In this document: piece by piece, positions 26,283 to 34,329 of the stretch
Numbering within the stretch: position 1 is the stretch's first letter
Layout: each line of letters begins with the position of its first letter
Source: Allorhizobium undicola ORS 992 = ATCC 700741
Lineage (GTDB): Bacteria; Pseudomonadota; Alphaproteobacteria; Rhizobiales; Rhizobiaceae
Assembly: GCF_000621665.1 (NCBI RefSeq)
Contig: NZ_JHXQ01000014.1
Location: 1-64,000 of the forward strand
Reading direction: 5' to 3'
DNA: 64,000 bases
Notes under the pieces: generated by a model
What the model saw: only the letters and a program-made list of their open reading frames with translations
The model's database searches: none
What the model was told of the DNA's origin: nothing
Translations under genes and position numbers: made by a program

Positions 26283-27424
26283 CACACCTTGGCCGCGATA
26301 ACATTGATGGCCGTGCTGAACAGCTCGATACGATCGCCGCCGTTCTCCCAATGGAGCGGCGCGATGAGCTGGCCGAACTGCTGACCGACGAGGATGTCGA
26401 GACACTCCGGCACCTCGTCAACCAAGGCATGGGCGCCAATACGCTGCGAGCGCTGACCTCGGATCTCGCCTATCTTCAGGCCTGGTCACTGGCAGCGACA
26501 GGAAACGCTCTCCCCTGGCCGGCACCCGAAGCGCTTCTTCTGAAATTCGTGGCCCATCATCTTTGGGATCCGGAAAAACGTTTGAGCGATCCACAGCATG
26601 GCATGCCAAACGGTGTCGAGGACAAGCTTAGGATACAGGGGGTTCTGCGCTCAGGCGGCCCCCATGCGCCAGACACCGTCCGCCGACGGCTGGCCACCTG
26701 GTCAACACTGACAAAATGGCGTGGGCTCGACGGGGTGTTTTCCTCCCCTGCCCTGAAATCCGCCATCCGGCTGGCCGTGCGCGCGACGCCGCGGCCGAGA
26801 AAGCGCAAGAGTGCCAAGGCGGTCACGGGTGATGTTCTCTCCCAGCTGCTTGCAACTTGTCAGAGCGACAGTCTGCGCGACCTCCGCGACCGCGCTATCC
26901 TGATGGTCGCCTTTGCCTCTGGTGGTCGACGCCGCAGTGAGATCGCCGGGCTGCGCAAAGAGCAACTGAGCAGAGAGGCGCCCATTCCTGTTGCTGAAGG
27001 TTCTCCGCTTCCCTCGCTGTCCATCCACCTGGGGCGCACCAAGACCAGCGGTGGCGACAATGACGAAGTCGTTTATCTCACCGGCCGTCCCGTCGAGGCG
27101 CTGAATGCATGGATGGCCGCTGCGCGCATCGAGCTTGGCAGTGTGTTTCGGGCGATCGATCGTTGGGGCAATGTCTCTACCCGCGCGCTTGATCCGAAGG
27201 CGGTCAACGATATCGTCAAGCAGCGCGCGCTTCTGGCAGGACTGGATCCGGCCGAGTTTTCCGCCCATGGCCTGCGATCAGGCTATCTCACCGAAGCAGC
27301 CAATCGCGGCATTCCGCTACCCGAGGCTATGGAGCAGTCCCGGCATCGGTCCGTACAGCAGGCGTCGAGCTATTACAACAATGCAACGAGACGAAGCGGG
27401 CGAGCTGCTCGCCTGATGGATTAG
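26279..27424 (+). CDS. Tyrosine recombinase/integrase coupled to vapBC
   Basis: 381 residues. The N-terminal SAM-like core-binding region (about 27-150) includes LAELLTDEDVETLRHLVNQG and NTLRALTSDLAYLQAW. The catalytic domain carries the first arginine in GGRRRSEIAGLR (about R218) and the beta-hairpin lysine in HLGRTKTSGG (about K255). Box II is HGLR at 330-333, the second histidine is in QSRHRSVQQ (H356), and the nucleophile tyrosine is in ASSYYNN (365 or 366). All catalytic positions are present. Its ATG overlaps the vapC stop by four bases, so it is made only with the toxin. A decayed paralogue lies in mirror orientation at 23647. Probably moves or stabilises the surrounding element. Confidence 0.88.
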   Translation: MTHLGRDNIDGRAEQLDTIAAVLPMERRDELAELLTDEDVETLRHLVNQGMGANTLRALTSDLAYLQAWSLAATGNALPWPAPEALLLKFVAHHLWDPEKRLSDPQHGMPNGVEDKLRIQGVLRSGGPHAPDTVRRRLATWSTLTKWRGLDGVFSSPALKSAIRLAVRATPRPRKRKSAKAVTGDVLSQLLATCQSDSLRDLRDRAILMVAFASGGRRRSEIAGLRKEQLSREAPIPVAEGSPLPSLSIHLGRTKTSGGDNDEVVYLTGRPVEALNAWMAAARIELGSVFRAIDRWGNVSTRALDPKAVNDIVKQRALLAGLDPAEFSAHGLRSGYLTEAANRGIPLPEAMEQSRHRSVQQASSYYNNATRRSGRAARLMD

Positions 27425-27448
27425 GACAATACCGCGCGGACGCAGAAC

Positions 27449-27724
27449 ATGACACGCGCTGGCCTCTTCTCTCTTAGAACTGTAAAGAGTTCGATAACCG
27501 AACCGGAGACCCGCTTGGAAATTGTTACCATCGAGACACGCACAGACTTTGCCACTTGGGCAATAGAACGCGCGCGTGCCATTGTCGCCGAACAGGGCGG
27601 AGATCTTGCCGTCGCCGTACGTGATATGGACGAAACACAGATAGGTGTTGCAGGAAATGCCTTAGGCCAAGCGATCGTTGATGCGCTTCTCGAGGTCTTC
27701 GATGGCTTGAGCCCAGAAGAATAG
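27449..27724 (+). CDS. Hypothetical protein, 91 residues
   Basis: Starts at ATG 27449, 25 bases after the recombinase. The convincing part is the C-terminal two thirds: TDFATWAIERARAIVAEQGG then DLAVAVRDMDETQIGVAGNA and IVDALLEVFDGLSPEE. This is an alanine/valine-rich, acidic, helical protein with reasonable codon use. The first 25 residues may be spurious; a TTG at about 27513 is an alternative start. No known domain recognised. It is convergent with the radical SAM gene. Confidence 0.45.
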   Translation: MTRAGLFSLRTVKSSITEPETRLEIVTIETRTDFATWAIERARAIVAEQGGDLAVAVRDMDETQIGVAGNALGQAIVDALLEVFDGLSPEE

Positions 27725-27905
27725 CCAAAGCACCGGCCTTTTGGCGGACAGGCGATATCGCGCACGATGAACCCGGACTGAGCGGAAAGAACGGCTCGAT
27801 CTTCGCCATCTGAGCGGGGAGAGCAAAAACAAATCAGACATGGCAAACTCCTTTGCCATCATGAATCACATCAATTGCCTCATTGCAAATTAACAGGTCC
27901 TGACC

Positions 27906-29279
27906 CTAGAAGGGGCCACCACAAGATGGGTGTTTATCATAGTAGCTGCTCGTCACGGCGAATGAATCCACGAAACAGGATGTTCGACACTGATGTAACT
28001 TCTGGCAATGTGCACATTCTGGGGCGATGACTTTCTTGTCTACAGTCCTTGCGCGCAGAGCGGCAAAAGCATCTCCGTGCCAGATTGCCTCAAGCCCGGC
28101 TTCAAAGACGTTGCCGTAAGTGAACTCCTTCACGCCGTGCATCTTATCGCAAACTGAGACATCACCGCTTGGGAAGACCGACATGCCCATATTGATGCCA
28201 CCGCAGGGATACCACTCATCGTCCTGCCATCTTTTACCGGCATCTTTCGGTAAATACACGACACATGCTTGCGCGTACTCATCGCGCTTGCGCCGTACCA
28301 GTTCTCTGACGTGGGCTAACTCCTCTGCCGTTACATTGATCGCGTCGTTGGCATCAGCCCGGATAGCACCCTTCTCCATATGAGATATGCCAATTTCTGC
28401 AACCCTTGCTTCCACCAGGAAATCGATCAAGTCTTCAATCATGTGCTGCGTGGCCGGCGTTAGAACGCTTTTCACAATGACCCGGATCCCAGCCTCTTGT
28501 AGAAAGCGGATTGCGTTCACAACCTTCGGAAAGTGCCCACGGGATCTAGTGACTTCATCATGTAGCCGTGGTGTTGAGGCATCCAAGCTGATTGTCATTT
28601 CTTGCATGCCAGCTGCAGCCAGCCTTGGCGCTATGCTTGGATCCGTCCCGATCACAGTGCCGTTGCTGGTAAGGATCGGGATCATCCCAAGTTTTAGAAC
28701 CCTCTCCACCAACTCGAGCCACCCCCTGAACATCGTCGGCTCACCGCCTGTTAGCCCCAGAAATACGACGCCCCAGTCTGCCGCCTCATCCACGAGTTCA
28801 AGACACTTCCGTAAGTTCCACCGATGATCGCTCTCCTGAAGGCGATTCTGGTAACAGTAAGAACAGTTAAAATTGCATTTGAATGTCAAATTTAAACTCA
28901 CTCCCGCTGGGACAGGCCACTTCCCCAGGGCGGCGGATTCTACGATCGACGTGTTGGCAGGATAAAGGAACTTCTTTGGGTCAAATCGCTTTTCGGAAGG
29001 TAGTTTTGATTCGAATGTGAGGAAAACCCGATACAAGTTGAGCAAATGTTCGACTTGCGATTTTGCGTCACCTTCGGATAGGCCAAATGTATGGCCGTAC
29101 ACGTATGCAATCTCGGTGGATAGGAGCAAACCTCCACACAACGATAGAAAGAATGCATGGGAGGGATCGATTATTCTGATTTGCGACGGATGGCGCCCAT
29201 GGACCAAGGCATAGCCTGACATCGGCTTAAGTCGCACACTCGTTTCAAGACAGGGGGGTAGCTTCCAGTGATTCTTCAT
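27906..29279 (-). CDS. Radical SAM/SPASM peptide maturase with PqqD-like N-terminus
   Basis: 457 residues. Residues 1-95 (SGYALVHGRHPSQIRIIDPS, HAFFLSLCGG, SQVEHLLNLYRVFLTF) resemble PqqD-like RiPP recognition elements. The radical SAM core has the cluster motif CNFNCSYC at 135-142 (CX3CX2C), then GLTGGEPTMF, ILTSNGT and ISLDAST. The C-terminal SPASM domain has CGGINMGMSVFPSGDVSVC, CAHCQKLHQCRTSC (CX2CX5CX3C) and a last SCGG, enough ligands for two auxiliary Fe-S clusters. Such enzymes form thioether, C-C or related bonds on ribosomal peptides. The gene lies 61 bases downstream of a three-cysteine peptide gene on the same strand. Its base composition looks less GC-rich than the flanks, suggesting acquisition. 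No transporter or protease gene is adjacent. Confidence 0.88.
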   Translation of the reverse strand: MKNHWKLPPCLETSVRLKPMSGYALVHGRHPSQIRIIDPSHAFFLSLCGGLLLSTEIAYVYGHTFGLSEGDAKSQVEHLLNLYRVFLTFESKLPSEKRFDPKKFLYPANTSIVESAALGKWPVPAGVSLNLTFKCNFNCSYCYQNRLQESDHRWNLRKCLELVDEAADWGVVFLGLTGGEPTMFRGWLELVERVLKLGMIPILTSNGTVIGTDPSIAPRLAAAGMQEMTISLDASTPRLHDEVTRSRGHFPKVVNAIRFLQEAGIRVIVKSVLTPATQHMIEDLIDFLVEARVAEIGISHMEKGAIRADANDAINVTAEELAHVRELVRRKRDEYAQACVVYLPKDAGKRWQDDEWYPCGGINMGMSVFPSGDVSVCDKMHGVKEFTYGNVFEAGLEAIWHGDAFAALRARTVDKKVIAPECAHCQKLHQCRTSCFVDSFAVTSSYYDKHPSCGGPF

Positions 29280-29340
29280 CTGATATTATCCCGGCTGTAC
29301 AAACGTTGGGCGGCAGCCCTGCCGCCCAACGCTGCTCAAT

Positions 29341-29535
29341 TCAAAGTTGCTGCACCGCGATACAGGTGGATAAAGCATTCCAACAGCCTGGCGCACAACT
29401 TGCGGCCTCTCTTCCCTCTTGAAGGCGCAGCGCTCTTGCCTCGGCACGGGCGGCCTCGGCGCGAAGCTGCTCAGCCAATGCCTTTAGATGTTCTGGGGTG
29501 TGCAACAGTCCTGGTTGATCCGTATTAGTTGCCAT
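29341..29535 (-). CDS. Putative RiPP precursor peptide (64 residues, three cysteines)
   Basis: From ATG 29535 with AAAGGAG 8 bases upstream; an ATG six bases earlier is too close to that site. Residues 1-45 form a charged, alanine-rich helical leader (TPEHLKALAEQLRAEAARAE and on to LRLQEGREAA) with no signal peptide. The last 19 residues hold the putative core SCAPGCWNALSTCIAVQQL with cysteines at 47, 51 and 58. Leader-plus-short-cysteine-core directly before a SPASM radical SAM enzyme with a PqqD-like domain is the layout of sactipeptide, ranthipeptide and related RiPP loci. I do not recognise this precursor as any named family. Core boundaries and modification are inference. Confidence 0.75.
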   Translation of the reverse strand: MATNTDQPGLLHTPEHLKALAEQLRAEAARAEARALRLQEGREAASCAPGCWNALSTCIAVQQL

Positions 29536-29588
29536 TGCCATGCTCCTTTGGTTGACGAGACCCCTAGAGGGAGCCCGAGCTATTCCCG

Positions 29589-29603
29589 GCAAAAATCGTG
29601 CCG
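29589..29603 (-). promoter_or_regulatory. Sigma-54-like -24/-12 promoter before the precursor gene
   Basis: Read on the minus strand: CGGCACGATTTTTGC. It keeps the GG and GC doublets with ten bases between them and matches TGGCACG-N4-TTGC except for the first base. The expected transcript start is about 12 bases further down, giving a leader of about 40 bases to the ATG at 29535. No activator site was identified. Confidence 0.45.
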
Positions 29604-29668
29604 CATCCCTCAAGGTGGGGGAACTTGGAATATCGAAACCTGAGAAAATTTCCGCTCCTGCGGATATA

Positions 29669-29793
29669 ATACCAAGGCTCGAAGATGCTCACGCATCCTC
29701 ACCTTGAAGATTTTTCGAATATCTCAATTGCCTCAGGGGCTTAAGATATTGAAAACGGGAATACCAAGTGTCATTTTCAATGACCATTGGCAT
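29669..29793. repeat. Three-stem mosaic repeat, copy A (reverse orientation)
   Basis: Contains, in reverse order to copies at 41677 and 56833: a stem from ATACCAAGGCTCGAAGATGC to GCATCCTCACCTTGAAG; a stem TTCGAATATCTCAA/TTAAGATATTGAAAA; and a stem starting ATACCAAGTGTCATTTTCAA. The arrangement of three hairpins is conserved between the copies although the loop and arm sequences differ. Confidence 0.75.
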
Positions 29794-30093
29794 AAGAGCA
29801 TATCCAGCAAAGTGTGTTCGTTTTTACGTCCAGAAATGCGTCAAAACAAGAAGTTAGCGCAATGCAAGCGAACCCGTGTTCACCGGAAAAGGTCGAGAGC
29901 GAACTCGTGGATTGGAAGTTTTGCGATTAGCACGCACCTGCTGGCGAGGCGCAATTTGTAGCGATACAAGCGGTCGCGTCGACAATTTGTCGGTACGGCG
30001 ACACAAGTCCCTGCCAACCCTTCTTGGGGCAAAACAAGATCTGTTCCTTGAAACATGCTAATACGAATGGTCATTGAAAATGACACTTGGTAT
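29761..30093. repeat. 333-bp segment bounded by perfect 28-bp inverted repeats
   Basis: ATACCAAGTGTCATTTTCAA followed by TGACCATT at 29761-29788 is exactly the reverse complement of 30066-30093. The left arm is also the third stem of the mosaic repeat at 29669. The interior holds a degenerate AGAGCATATCCAGCAAAG repeat (about 29793-29850) and otherwise no gene. It may be a small non-autonomous element, or two oppositely oriented repeat stems. Confidence 0.6.
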
Positions 30094-30265
30094 AACGGCC
30101 TCGTCGGCGATCCGGGCACAGGCGAAACACATGTCGCGGCCGCTCTCATGCGCGCGCGGCGATTTTTTGACGGGGTTCAGCCAACCTTGCGGTCGCGGCT
30201 TTGGGCGAGACGGTAGCTGTCGCCGTTCATCTCAAGGATGTTGACGTGGTGAGTGGTGTGATCGA
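30094..30265. pseudogene. Two istB (IS21 helper ATPase) fragments, opposite strands
   Basis: On the plus strand at about 30097-30160 the sequence reads NGLVGDPGTGETHVAAALM, a damaged Walker A of IstB (normally GPxGTGKTH). On the minus strand at about 30175-30265 it reads LLDHTTHHVNILEMNGDSYR then LAQSRDRK and a stop, the IstB C-terminus. Both are relics of IS21-type elements. Confidence 0.6.
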
Positions 30266-30329
30266 GCAGATTGAACTGATTGGGTGGATGCCTCCTCCGG
30301 CCTGCGTCGGAGTATGATGCCTGCCTAGC

Positions 30330-30436
30330 GCCACCCCATAGCGCTTCGACAACGCCATCAGGCTCTCTTGACTATTTTGTATTGCTCGACGGATTGTCTC
30401 AGTCGTCGTGGCGCTTGTGTGTAGAAATTGTCCCAT
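30330..30436 (-). pseudogene. IS481-family transposase N-terminal fragment
   Basis: From ATG 30436 the minus strand reads MGQFLHTSATTTETIRRAIQ then NSQESLMALSKRYGVA, the helix-turn-helix opening of IS481-family transposases. It then runs into unrelated sequence. No catalytic domain. Confidence 0.65.
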
Positions 30437-30627
30437 AGTGCATCTCTCCAAGCATGGGAAAATAATACACCATTAAAGGCCGGGTCTGTACGCTTCCTTA
30501 ACCAACCGCACAGGGCGGCAAGCTGCGGACTTTGGCAGCCAGTTGGATCTGTTGGAAGGCACGTGGTAAAGCTGGTGTTGTTTGCCAGGGGACGTCGCGC
30601 TCCCTGGCAAAATATCCGTCTGTCTGC

Positions 30628-30687
30628 TAGAGCATTTCCAGCAAAAGTATATTCGGTTTTGCGTCCGGAAATGCGTCAAAGCAAGGA
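30628..30687. repeat. TAGAGCATTTCC-type repeat
   Basis: TAGAGCATTTCCAGCAAAAG, then a TTTTGCGTCCGGAAATGCGT arm pairing back with the first part. Related copies: about 29793-29850 (degenerate), 34259-34329, 35227-35332, 42810-42902 and the mini-copy 43342-43378. Common intergenic palindrome type in this bacterial group. Confidence 0.7.
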
Positions 30688-30688
30688 G

Positions 30689-30724
30689 TAATGCCAAGAG
30701 TCATTTTAATGACTCTTGGCATTA
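30689..30724. terminator. Perfect 17-bp palindrome, likely terminator of the TRAP permease gene
   Basis: TAATGCCAAGAGTCATT (30689-30705) and AATGACTCTTGGCATTA (30708-30724) are perfect complements around two T bases. The hairpin sits 2 bases beyond the stop of the minus-strand permease gene. It is also a lone copy of the first stem of the three-stem mosaic repeat, so a repeat may be serving as terminator. Confidence 0.65.
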
Positions 30725-30726
30725 CA

Positions 30727-32607
30727 TTAAAGAAAACCGATAGAGATCCACGGGATGGCCGTAACGATGATCAGGCCAACCAGCAATGCAAGCATATAGC
30801 CGACGATTGGCTTCATGCCCTCATCCGGCTTGATGCGGCTGATGGCGCAGGCGGCGTAGTAGCCGACGCCGAATGGCGGGGCGAAGAGACCGATGCCCAT
30901 GGCGAGGATGACGACAATCGAGTAGTGGACTTCGTGAACGCCTACCTCTCGGGCAATCGGGAATAGCAGCGGGCCGAAAAGCACGATGGCGGGAATTCCT
31001 TCGAGGACAGAGCCCAGGATGATGAATGCCAGGATCGAGACTGCCATGAAGCTTACGGCGCCACCGGGCATGTTTCGCATAATATCGGCGAGTTGGGTCG
31101 AGAAGCCGGATTGTGTCAAGGCCCAGGCCATCGAGGTTGCAGCGCCGATAATCAGCAGGATTGAGCCGGAAAGGGCGGCTGCATCCACCAGCATCGGATA
31201 AATTCGCTTCCAGTCGAACCGGCGATAGATCAACAGACCAGCCAGAACCGTATAGGCAATGCCGATTGTCGAGACTTCTGTTGCGGTTGCAACCCCTTCT
31301 ATAACCGCTGCACGGATCAGGAACGGCAGCGCGATTGCCGGAAGAGCCACCACGAAGCTTGCCACGATCTCCTTCCAGCTTGCACGACGAATGCTGGAAA
31401 GGTCCTCGTCGCGATAACGCCACCAGACGACGGCTGCGAGGGTGAGGCCGAGGATAACCGCCGGCAGCAAGCCTCCCGTAAACAGGGCGGCGATCGAGAC
31501 CCCTGTTACAGAACCGATGGTAATCAGCACGATGGAAGGCGGAATGGTTTCAGTCTGCGCGCCGGTGGCAGAGAGAAGTGCGACCAGATCGCCCGGCTTG
31601 GCGCCCCGCTCACGCATTTCCGGAAACAGGGCGGGGGCAACGGCCGCCATATCCGCGGCCTTCGAGCCTGAAATCCCCGAGACCAGATACATGGCGCCAA
31701 TCAGAACATAGGAAAGACCGCCTTTGACATGTCCAAGGAGATTGGCCAGAAACCCGACCATTGCGCGTGCCATGCCTGTCATCTCAATCAGCAGGCCAAG
31801 CAACACGAAGAGAGGAACTGCGAGCAGGATGATATGGCTCATGCCCTCATCCATTCGGCCGATCACCACCACTGTCGGCGTCGTGGTTGTGCAGGCTATG
31901 TAGCCGAATGTGGCCAGCCCGAAAGAAAAAGCAATCGGAACGCCGAGAAACACCATAGCTCCGACGCCAAATACGAAGAAAATCAGCAGATTCCAGTTTC
32001 CGAGGCCAGCCAGCACAGGCGCCAGTGCCGTCACCACGGCAATCGTTGCACCGACGCCCAGGAGCGCCAGCATCACCTGCTGCCAGCTTCCCGTCTGCAA
32101 CAGGCGCAAGGCCGCAATCAGCAGCATGAAGAATATGCCAACGGGAAGTGCGGCGGCACGCCAACTGTTTGGAATTTCGAGAGCAGGCGTTGTGACCCAC
32201 ACTTCTTCCGCCGCGAAATGATAGGCGGGCATTACGGTGAGCAACAGGAAAGCCAGCGCCGCGGCTATTGCAACGAGGTCCAGCAGGGCGCGCCATTTCG
32301 GCTGCATCGCGCCGACAATTGCGGTCATGCGCATATGCTCACCGCGTTGAAGCGCAACGACGGAACCAAGCATGGCAAGCCACAGAAAAAGAATCCCGGC
32401 AAGCTCATCGGACCAGATCAATGGCTGATGCAGCGCATAACGCCAAATCACGCCCATCATCAAGACCACCACCTCGGCAAAGAGCAAGAGAGCCGCAGGG
32501 ACTTCGACAATCAGGCCAATGACCCGTTCCGCCCGTGCAGCGAATGCGGCAACCCCCACGGGGGCAATGCCCTGCATTTCAGTTTGGTGATAGTGTTGGC
32601 TTGTCAT
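30727..32607 (-). CDS. TRAP transporter permease, fused small and large subunits (DctQM)
   Basis: 626 residues. Residues about 1-190 are a DctQ small subunit with four membrane helices (WRYALHQPLIWSDELAGILF is its signature loop). The rest is a DctM large subunit with about twelve helices and typical motifs: AVPLFVLLGLLIEMTGMARA, GISGSKAADMAAVAPALFPE, LLSATGAQTETIPPSIVLIT and FGPLLFPIAREVGV. TRAP systems import organic acids or sugar acids using a sodium gradient. The partner binding protein is encoded 454 bases upstream on the same strand. Fusion of Q and M is common in some TRAP families. Confidence 0.9.
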   Translation of the reverse strand: MTSQHYHQTEMQGIAPVGVAAFAARAERVIGLIVEVPAALLLFAEVVVLMMGVIWRYALHQPLIWSDELAGILFLWLAMLGSVVALQRGEHMRMTAIVGAMQPKWRALLDLVAIAAALAFLLLTVMPAYHFAAEEVWVTTPALEIPNSWRAAALPVGIFFMLLIAALRLLQTGSWQQVMLALLGVGATIAVVTALAPVLAGLGNWNLLIFFVFGVGAMVFLGVPIAFSFGLATFGYIACTTTTPTVVVIGRMDEGMSHIILLAVPLFVLLGLLIEMTGMARAMVGFLANLLGHVKGGLSYVLIGAMYLVSGISGSKAADMAAVAPALFPEMRERGAKPGDLVALLSATGAQTETIPPSIVLITIGSVTGVSIAALFTGGLLPAVILGLTLAAVVWWRYRDEDLSSIRRASWKEIVASFVVALPAIALPFLIRAAVIEGVATATEVSTIGIAYTVLAGLLIYRRFDWKRIYPMLVDAAALSGSILLIIGAATSMAWALTQSGFSTQLADIMRNMPGGAVSFMAVSILAFIILGSVLEGIPAIVLFGPLLFPIAREVGVHEVHYSIVVILAMGIGLFAPPFGVGYYAACAISRIKPDEGMKPIVGYMLALLVGLIIVTAIPWISIGFL

Positions 32608-32761
32608 GATTTTCTTCCTCCCTTCATTTCGTCAATCCGCCTTTCCCAACAGGCTGCCAGCCTGGCAGCGAAATGGAGGGGGCTCGGGGAGATTCAGGTG
32701 CGTGGCTGACTTGCCGGCAAAGCCATAAATGGCAGGCTATGCCGGAGGCCGTGATCACCTC

Positions 32762-32794
32762 GATCCCTTGCCGCGTCCCATCGCGGCAGGGATA
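32762..32794 (-). terminator. Hairpin between dctP and dctQM genes
   Basis: ATCCCTTGCCGCG and CGCGGCAGGGAT pair with one bulged base around TCCCAT. It lies downstream of the dctP stop and may attenuate transcription into the permease gene, matching the usual excess of binding protein. Confidence 0.55.
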
Positions 32795-32901
32795 TTACAG
32801 CGCCTTGCGTTTTCTCAAACACACGAAGGGCGCTGTAATCCCTTAAATCTGCTGGATAATTTTCAACCTAAATCGATTTCGATTTACGGAATTATGCAGC
32901 A
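32795..32901. repeat. TTACAGCGCC-type (RIME-like) repeat
   Basis: TTACAGCGCCTTGCGTTTTC pairs with CACGAAGGGCGCTGTAA. A second hairpin from AATCTGCTGGATAATTTTCA through AATCGATTTCGATT to AATTATGCAGCA follows. This two-hairpin order is that of Rhizobium intergenic mosaic elements as I recall them. A degenerate second copy follows at about 32935-33050; others are at 39701-39772 and 54303-54406. Confidence 0.75.
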
Positions 32902-32934
32902 ACCTCCCGTCATCGCCCGGCAGAATACAAGGCG

Positions 32935-33050
32935 CCTTATACGAGCGCCTGAGGTTTGTAAAACACACGAATGGCGCTGTAATTATCTGAATAAGCTAAA
33001 TAATTCGACGCTTACCCGATTCCCGTTTTCAGGAATCATGCAGGCGTGCT
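32935..33050. repeat. Degenerate TTACAGCGCC-type repeat
   Basis: ATACGAGCGCCTGAGGTTTG ... CACGAATGGCGCTGTAAT, then AATAAGCTAAATAATTCGAC ... GGAATCATGCAGGC. The same two-hairpin layout as the adjacent copy but diverged. It ends 11 bases before the dctP stop. Confidence 0.6.
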
Positions 33051-33061
33051 CGTTGCAGCTC

Positions 33062-34087
33062 TTATTTGATAAGCGGCCCTGATACCTTTTCGAGGCTTTT
33101 CCAGGCGTCATCGCCGTATTTCTGTTTCCAGTCGGCATAGAAGCTGGTGGATCCGAGTACGGTGCGGAAATCATCCTGCTGGACATCAATGAGGTTGATG
33201 CCCTTTGCCTTCAAATCTGTCTTGAGACTTTCGCTCAAGCGGGCAATATCGCTGCGCTGGTCCAGCGCCGAGCGGTCGAATTCGCTTATGATTATATCCT
33301 GAACATCCTTGGGGAGACGGGCAAAGGCGTTTTTATTGCCCAGCACCCAATAGCCATCCCAGACATGATTGGTCAGGCTGATGCTTTTCTGCACTTCGTA
33401 AAGACGGGCCGTGGCAATGATCGCCAGGGGATTTTCCTGACCCTCGACAACCTTTGTCTGCAAGGCAGAGTATAGCTCATTGAAATTGATGGGGGAGGGC
33501 GCAGCAGCCAGCGCCTTGAACAGCGATGTCAGGGCGGGCGCCGGCGGAACGCGCAGCTTGAACCCCTTGAGATCGTCCGGCGTCTTGATTTCTTTTGTCG
33601 ATGACGAAATCTGGCGGAAGCCATTGTCCCAGATCTTCGGCATGGCAAAGATCGGTGTCTTGGCGATCATCTCGCGAATGTGGGTTCCGAGATCTCCGTC
33701 CATGGCTTGCCACACCTGGTCATAATTCTTGAAGGCAAAGCCCAGGCTGGTAATGCCGGACAGGGGCACAAAGGTGGCCAGAACCAGCGAAGAAAGATTG
33801 AAGAAATCAATCGCGCCGCTGCGGACCTGTGCAAGAAGATCGGTGTCGGAGCCAAGCTGGGCGGCGGGATAAAGCTTGATGTCCACCTTGCCGGACGTTG
33901 CTTCGCGAATGCGGTCAAAAGCCTCTTTGGCGCGCGTGTTGACGGGATGGGTCGGATCCTGTCCGTTCGCATATTTCAATGTGAACTCGGCGGCGTAAGC
34001 AGGATATTTCAGCACGGAGACCAGTGGCAACGCCAGTGCGCCCGCCATCATCGTTCTCCGGTTCATCGTCAGTGTGCTATTTTTCAT
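33062..34087 (-). CDS. TRAP transporter substrate-binding protein (DctP family)
   Basis: 341 residues. The N-terminus MNRRTMMAGALALPLVSVLK then YPAYAAEF has a double-arginine motif (N-R-R-T-M-M), so Tat export is likely. DctP fold: HPVNTRAKEAFDRIREATSG, KVDIKLYPAAQLGSDTDLLA, IDFFNLSSLVLATFVP and FKLRVPPAPALTSLFKALAA. The last contains the conserved Arg of KLRVP that binds the ligand carboxylate. It delivers substrate to the fused DctQM. Encoded with transketolase and SDR genes, so the ligand may be a sugar acid or small ketose-derived acid; this is inference. Confidence 0.9.
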   Translation of the reverse strand: MKNSTLTMNRRTMMAGALALPLVSVLKYPAYAAEFTLKYANGQDPTHPVNTRAKEAFDRIREATSGKVDIKLYPAAQLGSDTDLLAQVRSGAIDFFNLSSLVLATFVPLSGITSLGFAFKNYDQVWQAMDGDLGTHIREMIAKTPIFAMPKIWDNGFRQISSSTKEIKTPDDLKGFKLRVPPAPALTSLFKALAAAPSPINFNELYSALQTKVVEGQENPLAIIATARLYEVQKSISLTNHVWDGYWVLGNKNAFARLPKDVQDIIISEFDRSALDQRSDIARLSESLKTDLKAKGINLIDVQQDDFRTVLGSTSFYADWKQKYGDDAWKSLEKVSGPLIK

Positions 34088-34149
34088 GTGTCCTCTCCCA
34101 TGTCATCAGATTGCGCGTCCTGCTTCGGCAAATCGCGTTCATAACGTTC

Positions 34150-34329
34150 TGCTGCTCCCGACGGCATACCTCCCGCCGTCGAATATCCCTTTTGCAGCGC
34201 AAGGGTTTGGTGTTACCCCGCACAGGGCGGGGCAATCCGATGAAAATCCGAATGCTGCCAGAGCACTTCCGGTGAACCGGTATTCACCGGACGCAAAACC
34301 GCTGACACGATTTTGCGGGACCTGCTCTA
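34150..34329. repeat. Leader hairpins and TAGAGC-type repeat upstream of dctP
   Basis: CCGACGGC/GCCGTCG pair around 34155-34178, CCCCGC/GCGGGG around 34218-34233, and a TAGAGC-type repeat occupies 34259-34329 (CAGAGCACTTCCGGTGAACC ... GACCTGCTCTAG). The CTA of its end lies in the last bases of the SDR gene region. Any of these could shape operon mRNA. No promoter box was assigned. Confidence 0.5.
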
